DNA of 64,000 nt from Peptostreptococcaceae bacterium VA2 (GCA_000686145.1 JMMB01000007.1:1798001-1862000); one strand, 5' to 3'. Numbered from the stretch's first letter, positions 16,829 through 26,446 are shown. Program-made: numbers and translations. Notes: a model not told the origin generated them from the letters alone.

Positions 16829-18091
16829 TTAATATTTTTTAGCATCTTGATAAAACCTATCAAGATTAACTACTTTATGGTTTAATCTTGAATGTTCTGC
16901 TGCAAAAGCCATTATATGACTTTCTATGGACTGTATCGCAGAAGTTTTCATTTCTTTATTGTTAGAAACTATAAAAGATATAAAATCTTTTATAAGAGAG
17001 TAATCTCCACCTCCATGGCCACTTTTGTTTACTTTAGGATGTATTACAGTATGAAAATCATCTGAAAATTTATGTATATCTATAATATTTTTAATATGAT
17101 TACCACCAACTTCTCCGTGTGTAAACATAAGCTTTATAGTTCTAGTGCAGTTTTCTGTAAATGCAGATAAATTAAAAGTAGCTGTGACTTTATTCTCAAA
17201 TTCTAAGATACTTACCATATGATCAACTACATTGTTATCACACTTATAAACACATCTTCCATATGGACCATCTATTATAGCTTTTTGTAGATTTTCTTTA
17301 GTTGGATTAGGATGAACTACATTTAATGATCTGACTATTTTATCATCTTCTAGATATATCTTTATAGATGAATAAGGGCATTCTTTTTCATTTAAACAGT
17401 TTACACATTGAGATGCCATATTTTCCTTAAAATTGTCTTCTCTCATATGGATCAAATTACCAAATGATGATATGTATTTACATTTGCTCCCCGTTAGCCA
17501 TAATAGTATGTCTAAATCATGGCAACTTTTCGAGAGTATAAGAGGACTTGTCTCGTTGCTATTTCTCCAATTTCCCCTTGTATAGCTATGTGCAAAATGC
17601 CAATATCCTATATTTTCATTATGTTGAATACTTACTAATTCACCTAATTCTTTACTATCTATTATTTCTTTCAATGTATTAAAAAATGGAGTATATCTCA
17701 ATACATGGCATATCATAAATATTTGATTGTTGTATTTTTTAGCTAACTCACCTAATTTTATTATTTTATCTAAATTATTAGACATAGGCTTTTCTAAAAG
17801 AACATGATATCCTTTTTCTAGAGCTAATTTTGCTGATTCAAAGTGTGACTCATCATTATTAGCTATTATTAAGGCATCTGCTATTTTTTCTTTTGATAAT
17901 AAATCTTCCGATGTGTCAAATGTATTTTCATTACTTATATTATACATAGTTTTAAACAGTTCTCTTTTTTCTTTAATAGGTTCTGCTATTGCTATAACTT
18001 CTCCTACGTTTGGGTTTTCTAATAAATATGGTGTATATGCATACATTCCCCTGCATCCTGCACCTATTACTGCTATAGTTATTTTTTTCAT
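16829..18091 (-). CDS. Gfo/Idh/MocA family NAD(P)-dependent oxidoreductase
   Basis: 420 residues. The N-terminal Rossmann fold has the AVIGAGCRGMYAY dinucleotide loop, and LLEKPMSNNL carries the family's EKP motif (Lys about 98). The C-terminal GFO/IDH alpha/beta domain contains KSCHDLDILLWLTGS, whose His/Asp are the usual catalytic residues. A Cys-rich insert (CVNCLNEKECPYSS, about 222-236) may bind a metal; similar inserts occur in family members acting on amino- or glycosyl-sugars. The substrate cannot be named, and no sugar transporter is adjacent. It probably acts in carbohydrate metabolism. Confidence 0.82.
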   Translation of the reverse strand: MKKITIAVIGAGCRGMYAYTPYLLENPNVGEVIAIAEPIKEKRELFKTMYNISNENTFDTSEDLLSKEKIADALIIANNDESHFESAKLALEKGYHVLLEKPMSNNLDKIIKLGELAKKYNNQIFMICHVLRYTPFFNTLKEIIDSKELGELVSIQHNENIGYWHFAHSYTRGNWRNSNETSPLILSKSCHDLDILLWLTGSKCKYISSFGNLIHMREDNFKENMASQCVNCLNEKECPYSSIKIYLEDDKIVRSLNVVHPNPTKENLQKAIIDGPYGRCVYKCDNNVVDHMVSILEFENKVTATFNLSAFTENCTRTIKLMFTHGEVGGNHIKNIIDIHKFSDDFHTVIHPKVNKSGHGGGDYSLIKDFISFIVSNNKEMKTSAIQSIESHIMAFAAEHSRLNHKVVNLDRFYQDAKKY

Positions 18092-18154
18092 ACTATCACC
18101 TCTTCATGTATACGTACCTACTTTATATAAGTAGTATTTATTTTTTTAAAATAT

Positions 18155-18199
18155 GCAAAAAAATAAAGTGCAATCACAATTTAGTACTTACACTTTATT
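18155..18199 (-). terminator. Terminator of the vanZ-like gene
   Basis: On the minus strand AATAAAGTG (18191-18199) pairs with CACTTTATT (18162-18170), followed by a T run. The stem begins inside the last codons of the gene. Confidence 0.65.
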
Positions 18200-18646
18200 C
18201 ATTATAAATTTATATAGTATAGATATTAATGTTAATCCTATTAACATACCTATACAGTCAATTAATACATCTTGTAGCATACATGCTCTTCCAGGTACAA
18301 AGTATTGATGTATCTCATCACTTACTGCATAAAGCAAACTTATAGCAAATGCATATTTAAAAGAAACACTTATATATTTTCTGTGAGAGTATATCGCAAT
18401 AAATAGTAAAGAAGCTAATAATCCATAAGATATCATATGAGCGGATTTTCTTATTATAAAAGATGCACCTTTTGAATCATATAACTTGTTAACTATATCT
18501 TTCATTACTCTATTGTCCTTTACCATAATGTTTATAGCGTTTATTACTTTATCTGATTGAGTTGTTGAAACCGTTGCTGGCTGGTTTGAAAAATAAAATA
18601 TCGTACTCATCCACAACAAAACTAATACTATAGAAATTTTTTTCAT
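18188..18646 (-). CDS. VanZ-like family membrane protein
   Basis: 152 residues. Four hydrophobic helices (about 5-20, 65-82, 92-110, 122-145) carry the family motifs IRKSAHMISYGLLASLLF and AVSDEIHQYFVPGRACMLQDVLID. VanZ relatives affect susceptibility to glycopeptides, but the precise function of most members is unknown. It is monocistronic and is not part of a vancomycin-resistance cluster. Confidence 0.85.
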   Translation of the reverse strand: MKKISIVLVLLWMSTIFYFSNQPATVSTTQSDKVINAINIMVKDNRVMKDIVNKLYDSKGASFIIRKSAHMISYGLLASLLFIAIYSHRKYISVSFKYAFAISLLYAVSDEIHQYFVPGRACMLQDVLIDCIGMLIGLTLISILYKFIMNKV

Positions 18647-18731
18647 GATAATCTCCTATGTCAAATTAATGTATTGACTATTATAACATAGATTATGAAT
18701 ATACTCATTATTAAGTTCACTTAAACATATA

Positions 18732-18764
18732 AAAAAAATCCCTAATGATAGCATTAGGGATTTT
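18732..18764 (-). terminator. Terminator of the U32 gene
   Basis: AAAATCCCTAATG (18735-18747) pairs with CATTAGGGATTTT (18752-18764), followed by a T run on the minus strand. Confidence 0.85.
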
Positions 18765-18770
18765 CTTTAA

Positions 18771-20012
18771 TTAAATTGTATTTATAGTTACTATTGGCTT
18801 TCTCAACATATAGTCTACATCTACTTCTATATCTAGTTTCATTTTTACTATTTGTCTAGCATGAGGGGCTGACTCTATAGCCTCATCGCTTTCATTATAC
18901 ATTTCAATTATAGTAGCCTTCATAGTATTTTTAAATGGTCCTATAACCTCTATTTGGTCTCCTACGTTCATTTTGTTTCTTTGTTCTACAATAACAAGAT
19001 TATTTTCTAAATCATGCCCTCTTACTATTCCTATAAAATCATAATTTCTAATGTATGAAGCTGATTCATAGTTATGGGCATTAGAGTTTGGTTTATTTAA
19101 ATAAAACCCTGTATTATAATCTCTATGACTTCCTTTTTTAAGTTCATTTAGCCACATAGGATTAAATTTCCAATGTTCTGGGTTTTTATAATATTCATCT
19201 AGTGCCATTCTATATGCTCTTACAGTTGTAGCTACATAATAAGCTGTTTTCATTCTTCCTTCTATTTTTAAGCTTGTTATACCACTTTTAATTATTTGAG
19301 GTACATGCTCTATCATACATAAATCCTTTGAATTAAAAAAGAATGAGGCATCTATTCCTTCCACTACTGGTTCAAATTTTCCTTTACTTACTTCATCAAC
19401 TAAAGTATATTTCCATCTACAAGGTTGAGCACATGCACCTCTATTAGCATCTCTACCTGTTGTATAGTTACTTATTACACATTTTCCAGAATATGACATA
19501 CACATAGCACCGTGGACGAATGCTTCTATATCCATATCTTCTGGGCAATTATCTTTTAATTCTTTAATTTCTTTAAATGACAATTCTCTAGCCATAACTA
19601 CTCTTTTAGCCCCTTGACTATACCAAAAATTAGCAGCGGATGCATTTGTTGTACTAGCTTGTGTACTTATATGTATTTCCATATTGGGTAATGTTTCCTT
19701 AACAAACGCAAACACACCTGGATCACTCACTATAACTGCATCTACACCTATTTCATCTAAATCTAATAAGTAATTCTTTAGTTGTTCAAATTCTTCATTT
19801 CTAGGTATTATGTTTATAGTTATAAATACTTGCTTTCCTCTTTCATGTGCAAAATTTACACCTTCTGTCATATCTTCTTTCGTGAAGTTTTTAGCGGCAG
19901 ATCTCATACCAAATATTTCTCCACCTATATAGACTGCATCTGCTCCGTAAGTAAAAGCTATCTTTAATCTTTCTAGATCGCCTGCTGGTGCTAATAATTC
20001 TACTTTATTCAT
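18771..20012 (-). CDS. U32 family protein, TrhP-type tRNA uridine hydroxylation factor
   Basis: 413 residues, complete. The N-terminal (beta/alpha) barrel starts VELLAPAGDLERLKIAFTYGADAVYIGG, the U32 signature. The conserved Cys set in HGAMCMSYSGKCVISNYTTG and GACAQPCRWKY (about 167-202) would hold an iron-sulfur cluster. It is called a peptidase by family name, but close relatives (E. coli TrhP/YegQ, B. subtilis YrrN/YrrO) are needed for 5-hydroxyuridine at tRNA position 34. That role is the better prediction. In Bacillus two such genes are adjacent; here there is one. Confidence 0.85.
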   Translation of the reverse strand: MNKVELLAPAGDLERLKIAFTYGADAVYIGGEIFGMRSAAKNFTKEDMTEGVNFAHERGKQVFITINIIPRNEEFEQLKNYLLDLDEIGVDAVIVSDPGVFAFVKETLPNMEIHISTQASTTNASAANFWYSQGAKRVVMARELSFKEIKELKDNCPEDMDIEAFVHGAMCMSYSGKCVISNYTTGRDANRGACAQPCRWKYTLVDEVSKGKFEPVVEGIDASFFFNSKDLCMIEHVPQIIKSGITSLKIEGRMKTAYYVATTVRAYRMALDEYYKNPEHWKFNPMWLNELKKGSHRDYNTGFYLNKPNSNAHNYESASYIRNYDFIGIVRGHDLENNLVIVEQRNKMNVGDQIEVIGPFKNTMKATIIEMYNESDEAIESAPHARQIVKMKLDIEVDVDYMLRKPIVTINTI

Positions 20013-20161
20013 ATTGTCTCCTTTGCTTATCTATATATAATTCAGTTCTTTTATTATTTATATTTTTAACTAAACAATTATACATAAAATCTTATATAAC
20101 CTATACATTATACATTATATTATTACTTTTATAAAGTTTTATATAAATTACAAACAGTTTA

Positions 20162-20966
20162 TTAATTCATTTCTTTTGATTTTGCTATGCACGCTTCTAT
20201 TCCTTTTATAACTGCATTTCTTAGACCTTCAGCTTCTAATGTTTTTACTGCTTCTATAGTAGTACCTCCAGGTGAGCAAACCATATCTTTAAGTTCTCCT
20301 GGATGTTTTCCGCTTTCAAGCACCATTTTAGCGGAACCCATTACAGCTTGTGATGCAAATTTATAAGATTGAGATCTTGGCATACCTGCAGCAACTGCGG
20401 CATCTGCCATAGCTTCTATAAACATAAATACATATGCAGGAGCGGATCCACTTACTCCTATTACCGCATCTATTAAGTACTCTACTACTACTTCACTTTT
20501 TCCAAATGAATCAAAGATAGTTTCAATAGTATTTAATTCCTGATCTGTTATATTTTTATTTTTGCAAATAGCACTCATCCCTTCGTTTACAAGTGCAGGT
20601 GTATTAGGCATAGTCCTTACTATCTTTTTATCATTACCTATAATATTTTCTACTGAAGCTATAGTTTTGCCAGCTGCGATTGTAACTATGATTTTTTTAT
20701 TATCTATAAGATTTTTTACTGAATTCAGTACTGAATCATATACATTAGGCTTTACTGCTACTATTATTATATCTGAATTTTTTATTACTTCTCTTGAGTC
20801 TTTAGTAGTATTTATATTAAATTCATTTTTAACACTTTGTAGTGTATTATCACTTAAAGCAGATGCAATTATATTATTTGATGATACTAATTTTGATTTT
20901 ATCATTCCGCCTATGATTGCTTTTGCCATATTTCCACAGCCTATAAACCCTATTTTTTTTATCCAT
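20162..20966 (-). CDS. proC: Pyrroline-5-carboxylate reductase, start separated by a 1-nt frameshift
   Basis: ProC makes proline from pyrroline-5-carboxylate with NAD(P)H. The body is intact: GCGNMAKAIIGGMI nucleotide loop, VKPNVYDSVL, RTMPNTPALVNEGMSAIC, and the C-terminal signature GSAPAYVFMFIEAMADAAV to SPGGTTIEAVKTLE. The proper start is the ATG at 20966, after AAGGAG. It would read MDKKIGFIGCGNM if the A run at 20953-20960 had seven A residues. It has eight, so the ATG is out of frame, and no ATG, GTG or TTG is in frame before the internal Met at 20929. That Met would delete the first beta strand and Gly motif. The cause is sequencing error, slippage or a real mutation. Confidence 0.82.
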
Positions 20967-21071
20967 ATTTTTTCTCCTTATGTATTTATAAATTATTTAA
21001 TATCTTAACTTTAAAATACTATATACATATAATTTTGTCTATACAGGTTTATTAAAAAGTAGATATACGTA

Positions 21072-21124
21072 AAATAATACTAATAAATAATCATATAAAA
21101 AGTGGTTATTTACTAGTATTATTT
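21072..21124 (-). terminator. Terminator of yhaM
   Basis: A 20-22 bp imperfect stem (21072-21093 with 21103-21124) with AT-rich flanks, just past the yhaM stop codon. Confidence 0.65.
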
Positions 21125-21134
21125 ATATAAGTTA

Positions 21135-22034
21135 CTATAAGTAAAGCTTAGTATCTATTGCTTTATCGTAATCAGACCAATTATTATAGTCAGTATTTTT
21201 CTTAAGTTTAGTAATTTTATTCATAATAGCATCAACAGTATCTGCATAATTTAATATAAAAGACTCTTCCATATTAGTAGCTTTTGGCGAACCATATTCA
21301 ACTTTTCCGTGATGTTGTATTATACACCCTTTTATTCTTCTTATAAAATCTTCACTGAAAGAATAATTTATATTATTTAAAGCTCTATCTATTAGTTGAA
21401 TACCTATTACTATATGACCTTCTAGTTCGCCTTGTAATGTGTATTTAAATGGACCGCTATAATCAAGTTCATATATTTTTCCAATATCATGTAGTTTAGC
21501 GCTTAAGACTGCTATTTCTATTCTTCTACAGTCATATCTTTCGCAAAATACTTTTGTTAGATACATTACATTAAGAGTATGTTCTGCTAAACCACCTATA
21601 TAATTATGGTGCATTGAAATGCCTCCTATAGATTGTTTAAACTTTTCTAAAAACTCATCATCTTTGAAAAAATAATCATTTAGTTTTCTACCTTGCTCAG
21701 ATGTAATACATTGTTGAGATATCATTTCTATTTCATTCATTATATCCTCTATAGGCTTACTCGACGTAGGAAGATAATCCTGTATATTATAATTTAAAAC
21801 TGTTTTGAAATTTGAAACATCTAGTATTTTATTTTTTTTACAGTCCACATTTATTACCAATCCTGTTTCTATTTTTTTATTTGTAGGTAATTTAGCTTTT
21901 ATTTGTCCACTTTTATCACTAAGGATACATAAATACTTGTCTCCATCTTTATATAAACGTTTCATTATCATAAGAGATGTTTTTAAATTTTCATTTTCTT
22001 TTATATCTTGTAGAAAGATTTTTTTATCATTCAT
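21135..22034 (-). CDS. yhaM: 3'-5' exoribonuclease YhaM family (OB fold plus HD domain)
   Basis: 299 residues; B. subtilis YhaM has about 314. The N-terminal OB-type nucleic-acid-binding domain (1-90: CILSDKSGQIKAKLPTNKK) is followed by an HD phosphohydrolase domain. Its metal ligands are seen in HHNYIGGLAEHTLNV (about 140-155) and AKLHDIGKIYEL (about 178-189), with a later IIQHHGK. The family degrades single-stranded RNA, and DNA, from the 3' end in the cytoplasm. It is a single gene between hydrogenase and proC, all on the minus strand. Confidence 0.85.
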   Translation of the reverse strand: MNDKKIFLQDIKENENLKTSLMIMKRLYKDGDKYLCILSDKSGQIKAKLPTNKKIETGLVINVDCKKNKILDVSNFKTVLNYNIQDYLPTSSKPIEDIMNEIEMISQQCITSEQGRKLNDYFFKDDEFLEKFKQSIGGISMHHNYIGGLAEHTLNVMYLTKVFCERYDCRRIEIAVLSAKLHDIGKIYELDYSGPFKYTLQGELEGHIVIGIQLIDRALNNINYSFSEDFIRRIKGCIIQHHGKVEYGSPKATNMEESFILNYADTVDAIMNKITKLKKNTDYNNWSDYDKAIDTKLYL

Positions 22035-22067
22035 ATAATCACACTCATTTCTTTTAACTTTAAATTA

Positions 22068-24008
22068 TTATTTATCTTTCTTTACCCTAACAAAATATTT
22101 TGTGTGTAAAAGTTCATGTGCTTTATGGCTTAGAGGAAAATCTAAATATTTATCATATATAGCTAAAACAGCAGGATTTTCATATGATCTTCTAAGTATT
22201 AATGACTTATCTATTGAATTTAACCCTTCAGCCCTTTTTTGTAGTGTTGCCATTCTATTTTTTGTTTTAGGTTGTCCCCCTCCTCCGACACAACCGCATG
22301 TACATGCCATAATCTCTATAGCATGAAAAAATTCTTCTCCACTTTTTATTTTATCAAGCATTTTTGCTGCTTCTTTTAATCCATATGTTATTCCTATCTT
22401 AAGCTCCATATCTCCAACTTTAAGTTCACAAACTCTAAATGAATCCCAACCTCTTAATGCTTCAAACTCTATAATGTCAACTCTTTGTCCTGTCATTTTT
22501 TCAACTGCTGTTCTTGTAGCGGCCTCTATAACTCCACCGGTTCTACCGAATATAACTCCTGCACCAGTATATTCACCCATTACTGCATCTATTGGCTCAT
22601 CTTTTATTTCATTTAAATTAATTCCTGAGTCTTCGAATATTTTTATTAACTCTCTAGTTGTTATTACATAGTCTACATCATAATTAAGACCTCTTGAAAA
22701 TTCTGGTCTTGATGCCTCGTATTTCTTAGCAATACATGGCATAATCGCTACTGATGTAATTTGATCTCTTTCAAGGCCATGTTCTCTACCCCATAGGTCT
22801 TTTGCTACAGTTGCAAACATCTGCATAGGTGATTTGGAGGTTGATGGAACATCTAACATATCGCTATAGTTTTGTTCTATAAATTTAACCCATGCAGGGC
22901 AACAAGAGGTAAGTATAGGTAGTTTGACATCTTTATCACCTTTAAGATATCTTTCTACCCTTTCTTGCAGTTCGGCTGCCTCTTCCATTATTGTTAAATC
23001 TGCTGCCCAAGTAGTATCAAACACATACTCTACTCCTAATTTTCGAAGAGCTGCTGCAATTTTATTTTCTAGATTAATTCCAGGCTCAAATCCAAAAGCT
23101 TCTCCTATTGCAACCCTTACAGCTGGAGCCATTTGGGTTATCACAACTTTATTTGGGGTAGCTAAATCTCTAAGGAATCTAAATGTATTATCTCCAGCAG
23201 TTATAGCGTTAACTGGGCATGCTGCTATACATTGTCCACAATGGGTACATCTAGTATGGTCGATTTCATGATGGTGCTTTAGCTCTCCATTTATACAATC
23301 TACAGGACATGCTCTTTTGCAAGCTCCACATCCTATGCACTTTGATGTTATGGTTAGTTTTACAAGGTGATTACATTGTGATGTAGAGCAGATATGTTCT
23401 TCTATATGTTCTTCAATTTCTCCATAAAACTTATCTATAATTTCTTCCATTATATTATGAGTTTGATTAACTTTTTCTTTTACTGTAGCTGTAAGTCTTC
23501 TTAATAAATAAACATCACGCATATTAGCTCTACCTTTACTTATTTTATCTAGAAGCTTACATATTCTAATTATTTCTTTTCTTGCAACTTCATATTGCTC
23601 AATTGCTCCTTCATGCATCTTACCAATTAAGTAATCTACATAAAATTTAGCATATTGTATTATACAATCTTCTTGAGATAATATAATTATATTTCTGCTA
23701 GTTCCTTTGTCAAACAAACTAAAATCTAACTCTTTGGATAAACTATTTTCTGTTAAAAAGCCTCCAAAGGGTATTCCAAGTTGAGCTGCTTTAAAGCCAC
23801 TATCGTTTAATAAGCCTCCTGCAAATGTTAGAACATCGGCTAATGTAGCTCCATCTGGAACATCAATTATTCCAGGATTGTTTATTTTACCAGAAATTGC
23901 TATATTTCTAGTTTCCTTATCTGTTATTTTTTTTAATTCATCTTCACTAAAAACAGAAAATACAGATCCTAGTGAACTTTGTATTATTGCTTGTTTTTTA
24001 TTTTGCAT
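22068..24008 (-). CDS. [FeFe] hydrogenase with N-terminal SLBB-like and ferredoxin domains
   Basis: 646 residues. An N-terminal NuoF C-terminal-like/SLBB domain (about 33-200) has lost the usual four-Cys cluster of NuoF. Next come two 4Fe-4S motifs (CIGCGACKRACP, about 224-234; CTHCGQCIAACP, about 254-264). The H-cluster domain has TSCCPAWVKF (367-376), MPCIAKKYE (423-431) and MACTCGCVGGGGQP (about 590), plus a small-subunit-like tail. It should reduce protons or oxidise H2 in the cytoplasm, with ferredoxin as partner. The Cys residues that bind the H-cluster are all present. No maturation genes (hydEFG) are in the window. The gene stands alone. Confidence 0.9.
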   Translation of the reverse strand: MQNKKQAIIQSSLGSVFSVFSEDELKKITDKETRNIAISGKINNPGIIDVPDGATLADVLTFAGGLLNDSGFKAAQLGIPFGGFLTENSLSKELDFSLFDKGTSRNIIILSQEDCIIQYAKFYVDYLIGKMHEGAIEQYEVARKEIIRICKLLDKISKGRANMRDVYLLRRLTATVKEKVNQTHNIMEEIIDKFYGEIEEHIEEHICSTSQCNHLVKLTITSKCIGCGACKRACPVDCINGELKHHHEIDHTRCTHCGQCIAACPVNAITAGDNTFRFLRDLATPNKVVITQMAPAVRVAIGEAFGFEPGINLENKIAAALRKLGVEYVFDTTWAADLTIMEEAAELQERVERYLKGDKDVKLPILTSCCPAWVKFIEQNYSDMLDVPSTSKSPMQMFATVAKDLWGREHGLERDQITSVAIMPCIAKKYEASRPEFSRGLNYDVDYVITTRELIKIFEDSGINLNEIKDEPIDAVMGEYTGAGVIFGRTGGVIEAATRTAVEKMTGQRVDIIEFEALRGWDSFRVCELKVGDMELKIGITYGLKEAAKMLDKIKSGEEFFHAIEIMACTCGCVGGGGQPKTKNRMATLQKRAEGLNSIDKSLILRRSYENPAVLAIYDKYLDFPLSHKAHELLHTKYFVRVKKDK

Positions 24009-24120
24009 TTTGGCACTCCTTATATATAATGCTTACTATTTTATTTTAAGATTTTCATTTATTCTTTAATTTTTCCATATATACATAGTTTTATACTTTT
24101 CTTTAAATGCTATCACTAGC

Positions 24121-24213
24121 TTATGATAGTTGTTGAAGAGATAAAACTGCCATACTTGATATTAAAAATACTATGCCTAGGTATATACCTATAAATAATA
24201 CGATAGTCGTCAT
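24121..24213 (-). pseudogene. Relic of a BceB-type ABC permease
   Basis: A 30-codon frame encodes one membrane helix, VLFIGIYLGIVFLISSMAVL followed by SLQQLS and a stop. This matches an internal helix of FtsX-like permeases of antimicrobial-peptide ABC transporters. It lies just downstream of the broken kinase/regulator pair, the usual place for bceAB. The rest of the transporter is gone. Confidence 0.55.
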
Positions 24214-24251
24214 TCATTTCTTCTTTACATATAACTTTTGTAAGATTACAT

Positions 24252-24290
24252 TAAAACCAGAGCTTCCCTTAAGAGATAACCCTGGTTTTA
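24252..24290 (-). terminator. Terminator after the broken kinase gene
   Basis: AAAACCAG pairs with CTGGTTTT around a loop of about 20 nt, directly after the kinase stop codon on the minus strand. Confidence 0.5.
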
Positions 24291-24744
24291 TTATCTGGTT
24301 TTAAAAACGCTCTTTCCGATTGGAAATATAATTGAAACTTCTGTTCCCTTATTTTCTTTTGATATTAAGTCTATTCCTAGTTCTAATTTATTACAAAGAT
24401 TTTTGCATAAATATAATCCTATGCCCGTAGATTTGCAAAACATTCTTCTATTTTCTCCAGTAAATCCTTTTTCAAACACTCGCTCTATATCTTTTTCACT
24501 TATTCCTACTCCGTTGTCTTTTGTAGTTAGGCTTTTGTTATTTTCATTTTCTTTTGAATATATAATTAATTTCGGATTATTTTTATCACAGTATTTAATA
24601 GTATTTGATATTATCTGGTTTAACATAAATTTTATCCATTTAGGGTCACTGTACACATTTCCACTTATATTTTTTATACCTATTGATATGCAAGTTAATG
24701 GTTGAAAATAATGTTCTATCTTTTAAATAATCTAGTATTTTCAT
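24291..24744 (-). pseudogene. Broken BceS-like sensor kinase
   Basis: Only the two ends survive. The first 17 codons from the ATG at 24744 (MKILDYLKDRTLFSTIN) are a typical BceS-type start. After a frame change the sequence continues as the C-terminal ATPase domain (from YSDPKWIKFMLNQIISNTIKY: N box, DNGVGI, STGIGLYLCKNL). The membrane helices, the HisKA helix and its histidine, roughly 180 residues, are deleted, so it cannot signal. Its ATG overlaps the regulator's TGA (ATGA), showing the pair was once a coupled operon. Confidence 0.85.
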
Positions 24745-25284
24745 TTTAGTATATACCCTAATCCTCTTCTAGTTTCGATATAGTCATTTAAACCTATTTC
24801 CTCTAACTTTTTTCTTAGTCTGTTTACATTTACTGATAATGTATTGTCATCGACAAAAACATCAGAGTTCCACATATAGTTCATCATTTTATTTCTAGAT
24901 ATTATTGTTTCTTTATTTTTCATAAGGTATGCTAGTATTTTAAGTTCATTTTTACTAATTTCTAAAGTATTTCCAAATGCCTCTATACTACCTTTATATA
25001 AGTTTAGTTTTAAATCTTTATATGTAAGTATATCCATATTATCCATATCGCTATTCCTACTTGTTGCTATGATTATAGGTATGTTTAATGTCTTTCTTAC
25101 TTCTCGATATATAGAAAAACCATCAAATACTGGTAAGTTTATGTCTAACAGTATTTGATGGTTTCTCTGATTTAACATAATCCAATATATTTTCAAATTC
25201 CTCTGGTGCTGTAACTTCATATCCATATATAATTAACAAAGAATCTAATTCATCCCTTATTACCTTAGAATCTTCTATTATCAT
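24741..25284 (-). pseudogene. Broken OmpR/BceR-type response regulator
   Basis: The start is MIIEDSKVIRDELDSLLIIYG with an AAGGAG site. The frame is lost near 25165: the coding switches frame at GAGAAACCATCAAAT, where KPHQILLDINLPVFDG would be expected. A second lesion removes about 40 residues of the receiver (from SRNSDMDNMD straight to ILTYKDLKLN), including the conserved Thr/Lys region's end. The winged-helix output domain (to RRGLGYILK) is intact. Two independent lesions plus the kinase deletion show a decayed operon rather than a sequencing error. Confidence 0.85.
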
Positions 25285-25330
25285 TATTTTCTCCTTTTAC
25301 TATTGATTTACTATTCTTTAAAATAAATTC

Positions 25331-25391
25331 AACATAACACATATCTAATATAATTATTATGTATTATTATTTTTTAAATATGTGTTATGTT
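25331..25391 (-). terminator. Terminator of the 91-residue gene
   Basis: AACATAACACATAT (25331-25344) pairs perfectly with ATATGTGTTATGTT (25378-25391) around a long AT loop. It lies just past the stop codon. Confidence 0.6.
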
Positions 25392-25394
25392 TTA

Positions 25395-25670
25395 CTACTT
25401 AACTTCTATTATATAAGCTACTGATTGTGGTGGTATACTCATAGTCATTATATTTGAGTGATATACAAAAACAAAATCTCCAATGTTTAAATCATATACT
25501 GATATTTCATTGTACTCGCAATTTAGTATTATAGTTTCTTTAGAATACACCAATTTTATAAATGTATAAATATCATTAATATCTTTAGCTATGGTTATAT
25601 ATTTATAATTAGAATTTGAGCTATTTGATATTTCTACTATGACGCCATTTTTGTAACTACAACATTTCAT
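25395..25670 (-). CDS. Conserved hypothetical protein, 91 residues
   Basis: The small protein is mostly beta strand. It begins MKCCSYKNGVIVEISN and ends TMSIPPQSVAYIIEV, an ending seen in several clostridial proteins of unknown role. It has no signal peptide or membrane helix. The ribosome site AGGAGG lies just before the ATG. It looks intact but its function is unknown. Confidence 0.6.
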   Translation of the reverse strand: MKCCSYKNGVIVEISNSSNSNYKYITIAKDINDIYTFIKLVYSKETIILNCEYNEISVYDLNIGDFVFVYHSNIMTMSIPPQSVAYIIEVK

Positions 25671-25850
25671 ACTTTATTCCTCCTAAAAAGATATATTATT
25701 AGTTTATTCATAAATACATTTTTAGTGTAGGTACTATATTTAAAATTTATTAAAATATAACCTAAGTAGTAACCTATATTCTAAACTATCCATAGTTTAA
25801 TATGTGGTTATTTATTATTGATATAACTATTATTAATGGGAGGTATTGTT

Positions 25851-26390
25851 GTGAGAGATGTAGATTTAAAGTTTATAGAACCAGAAGATGTTTTTCAAGC
25901 TATAGAAAAATGTGATAGCAAGAAGCTTAAAATAAGTTATTGCTCACTAACCTTAAATGGAAAATGTATGAATAGTAAAAATGCAATTATCAAAATAAAT
26001 AAAATCCATAGAAATTGTGGATTTGTAGAAGGTGTGATTCTAAAAGATAATGAACCATTTGAAAACATAATATTAAAGTCTAGCCAAATATTAAGTCTAG
26101 AATGTGTTAAAGGTGGGCAAAAGCCTGACAAACCATCTATTTTTGAAATCATAAAAAATTGCAATGGGCTAATTCGCATAACACAATGTACAAAATTAGA
26201 AAAGGGTATATGTAAAGATAGTAAAACATTTAACTTTATGGTTGCTCAGATTGATGAAAAAAATAAAAATATAAAAGGATATAGAATAAAAAGCAATGGC
26301 CAACCTGAATATATGGTCCTTGATAGTAGCACAATATTAAAAGTAGAATGTTTATCCCCTAGAGAGGCTTTTAACATGCCTTTTAAATAA
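25851..26390 (+). CDS. Hypothetical protein made of two repeated domains
   Basis: 179 residues from the GTG at 25851; an ATG 15 nt earlier lies in the GGGAGGT ribosome site. The two halves are copies of one domain of about 75-80 residues. Each runs from an F-x-x-I-x-x-C start (VFQAIEKCDSKKLKISYC and IFEIIKNCNGLIRITQC), through a second Cys in GKC/GIC and a K-N/T-A-x-x-x-I strand, to the ending I-L-x-V/L-E-C. The conserved Cys pairs may bind a metal or form disulphides. No family is recognised. It is monocistronic with a strong terminator. Confidence 0.6.
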   Translation: MRDVDLKFIEPEDVFQAIEKCDSKKLKISYCSLTLNGKCMNSKNAIIKINKIHRNCGFVEGVILKDNEPFENIILKSSQILSLECVKGGQKPDKPSIFEIIKNCNGLIRITQCTKLEKGICKDSKTFNFMVAQIDEKNKNIKGYRIKSNGQPEYMVLDSSTILKVECLSPREAFNMPFK

Positions 26391-26446
26391 AACCTATAAA
26401 AGTAGAACGCTCTTATTTAGTAATTGCGTTTTACTTTTATAAGTTT
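26391..26446. terminator. Bidirectional terminator
   Basis: A stem of about 20 bp (AACCTATAAAAGTAGAACGC at 26391-26410 with its complement at 26426-26446, two mismatches) lies between converging genes. Confidence 0.75.

Noticed and set aside
24291-25284. Functional two-component system
   Set aside because: The kinase lacks its histidine region and the regulator has a frameshift and an internal deletion.
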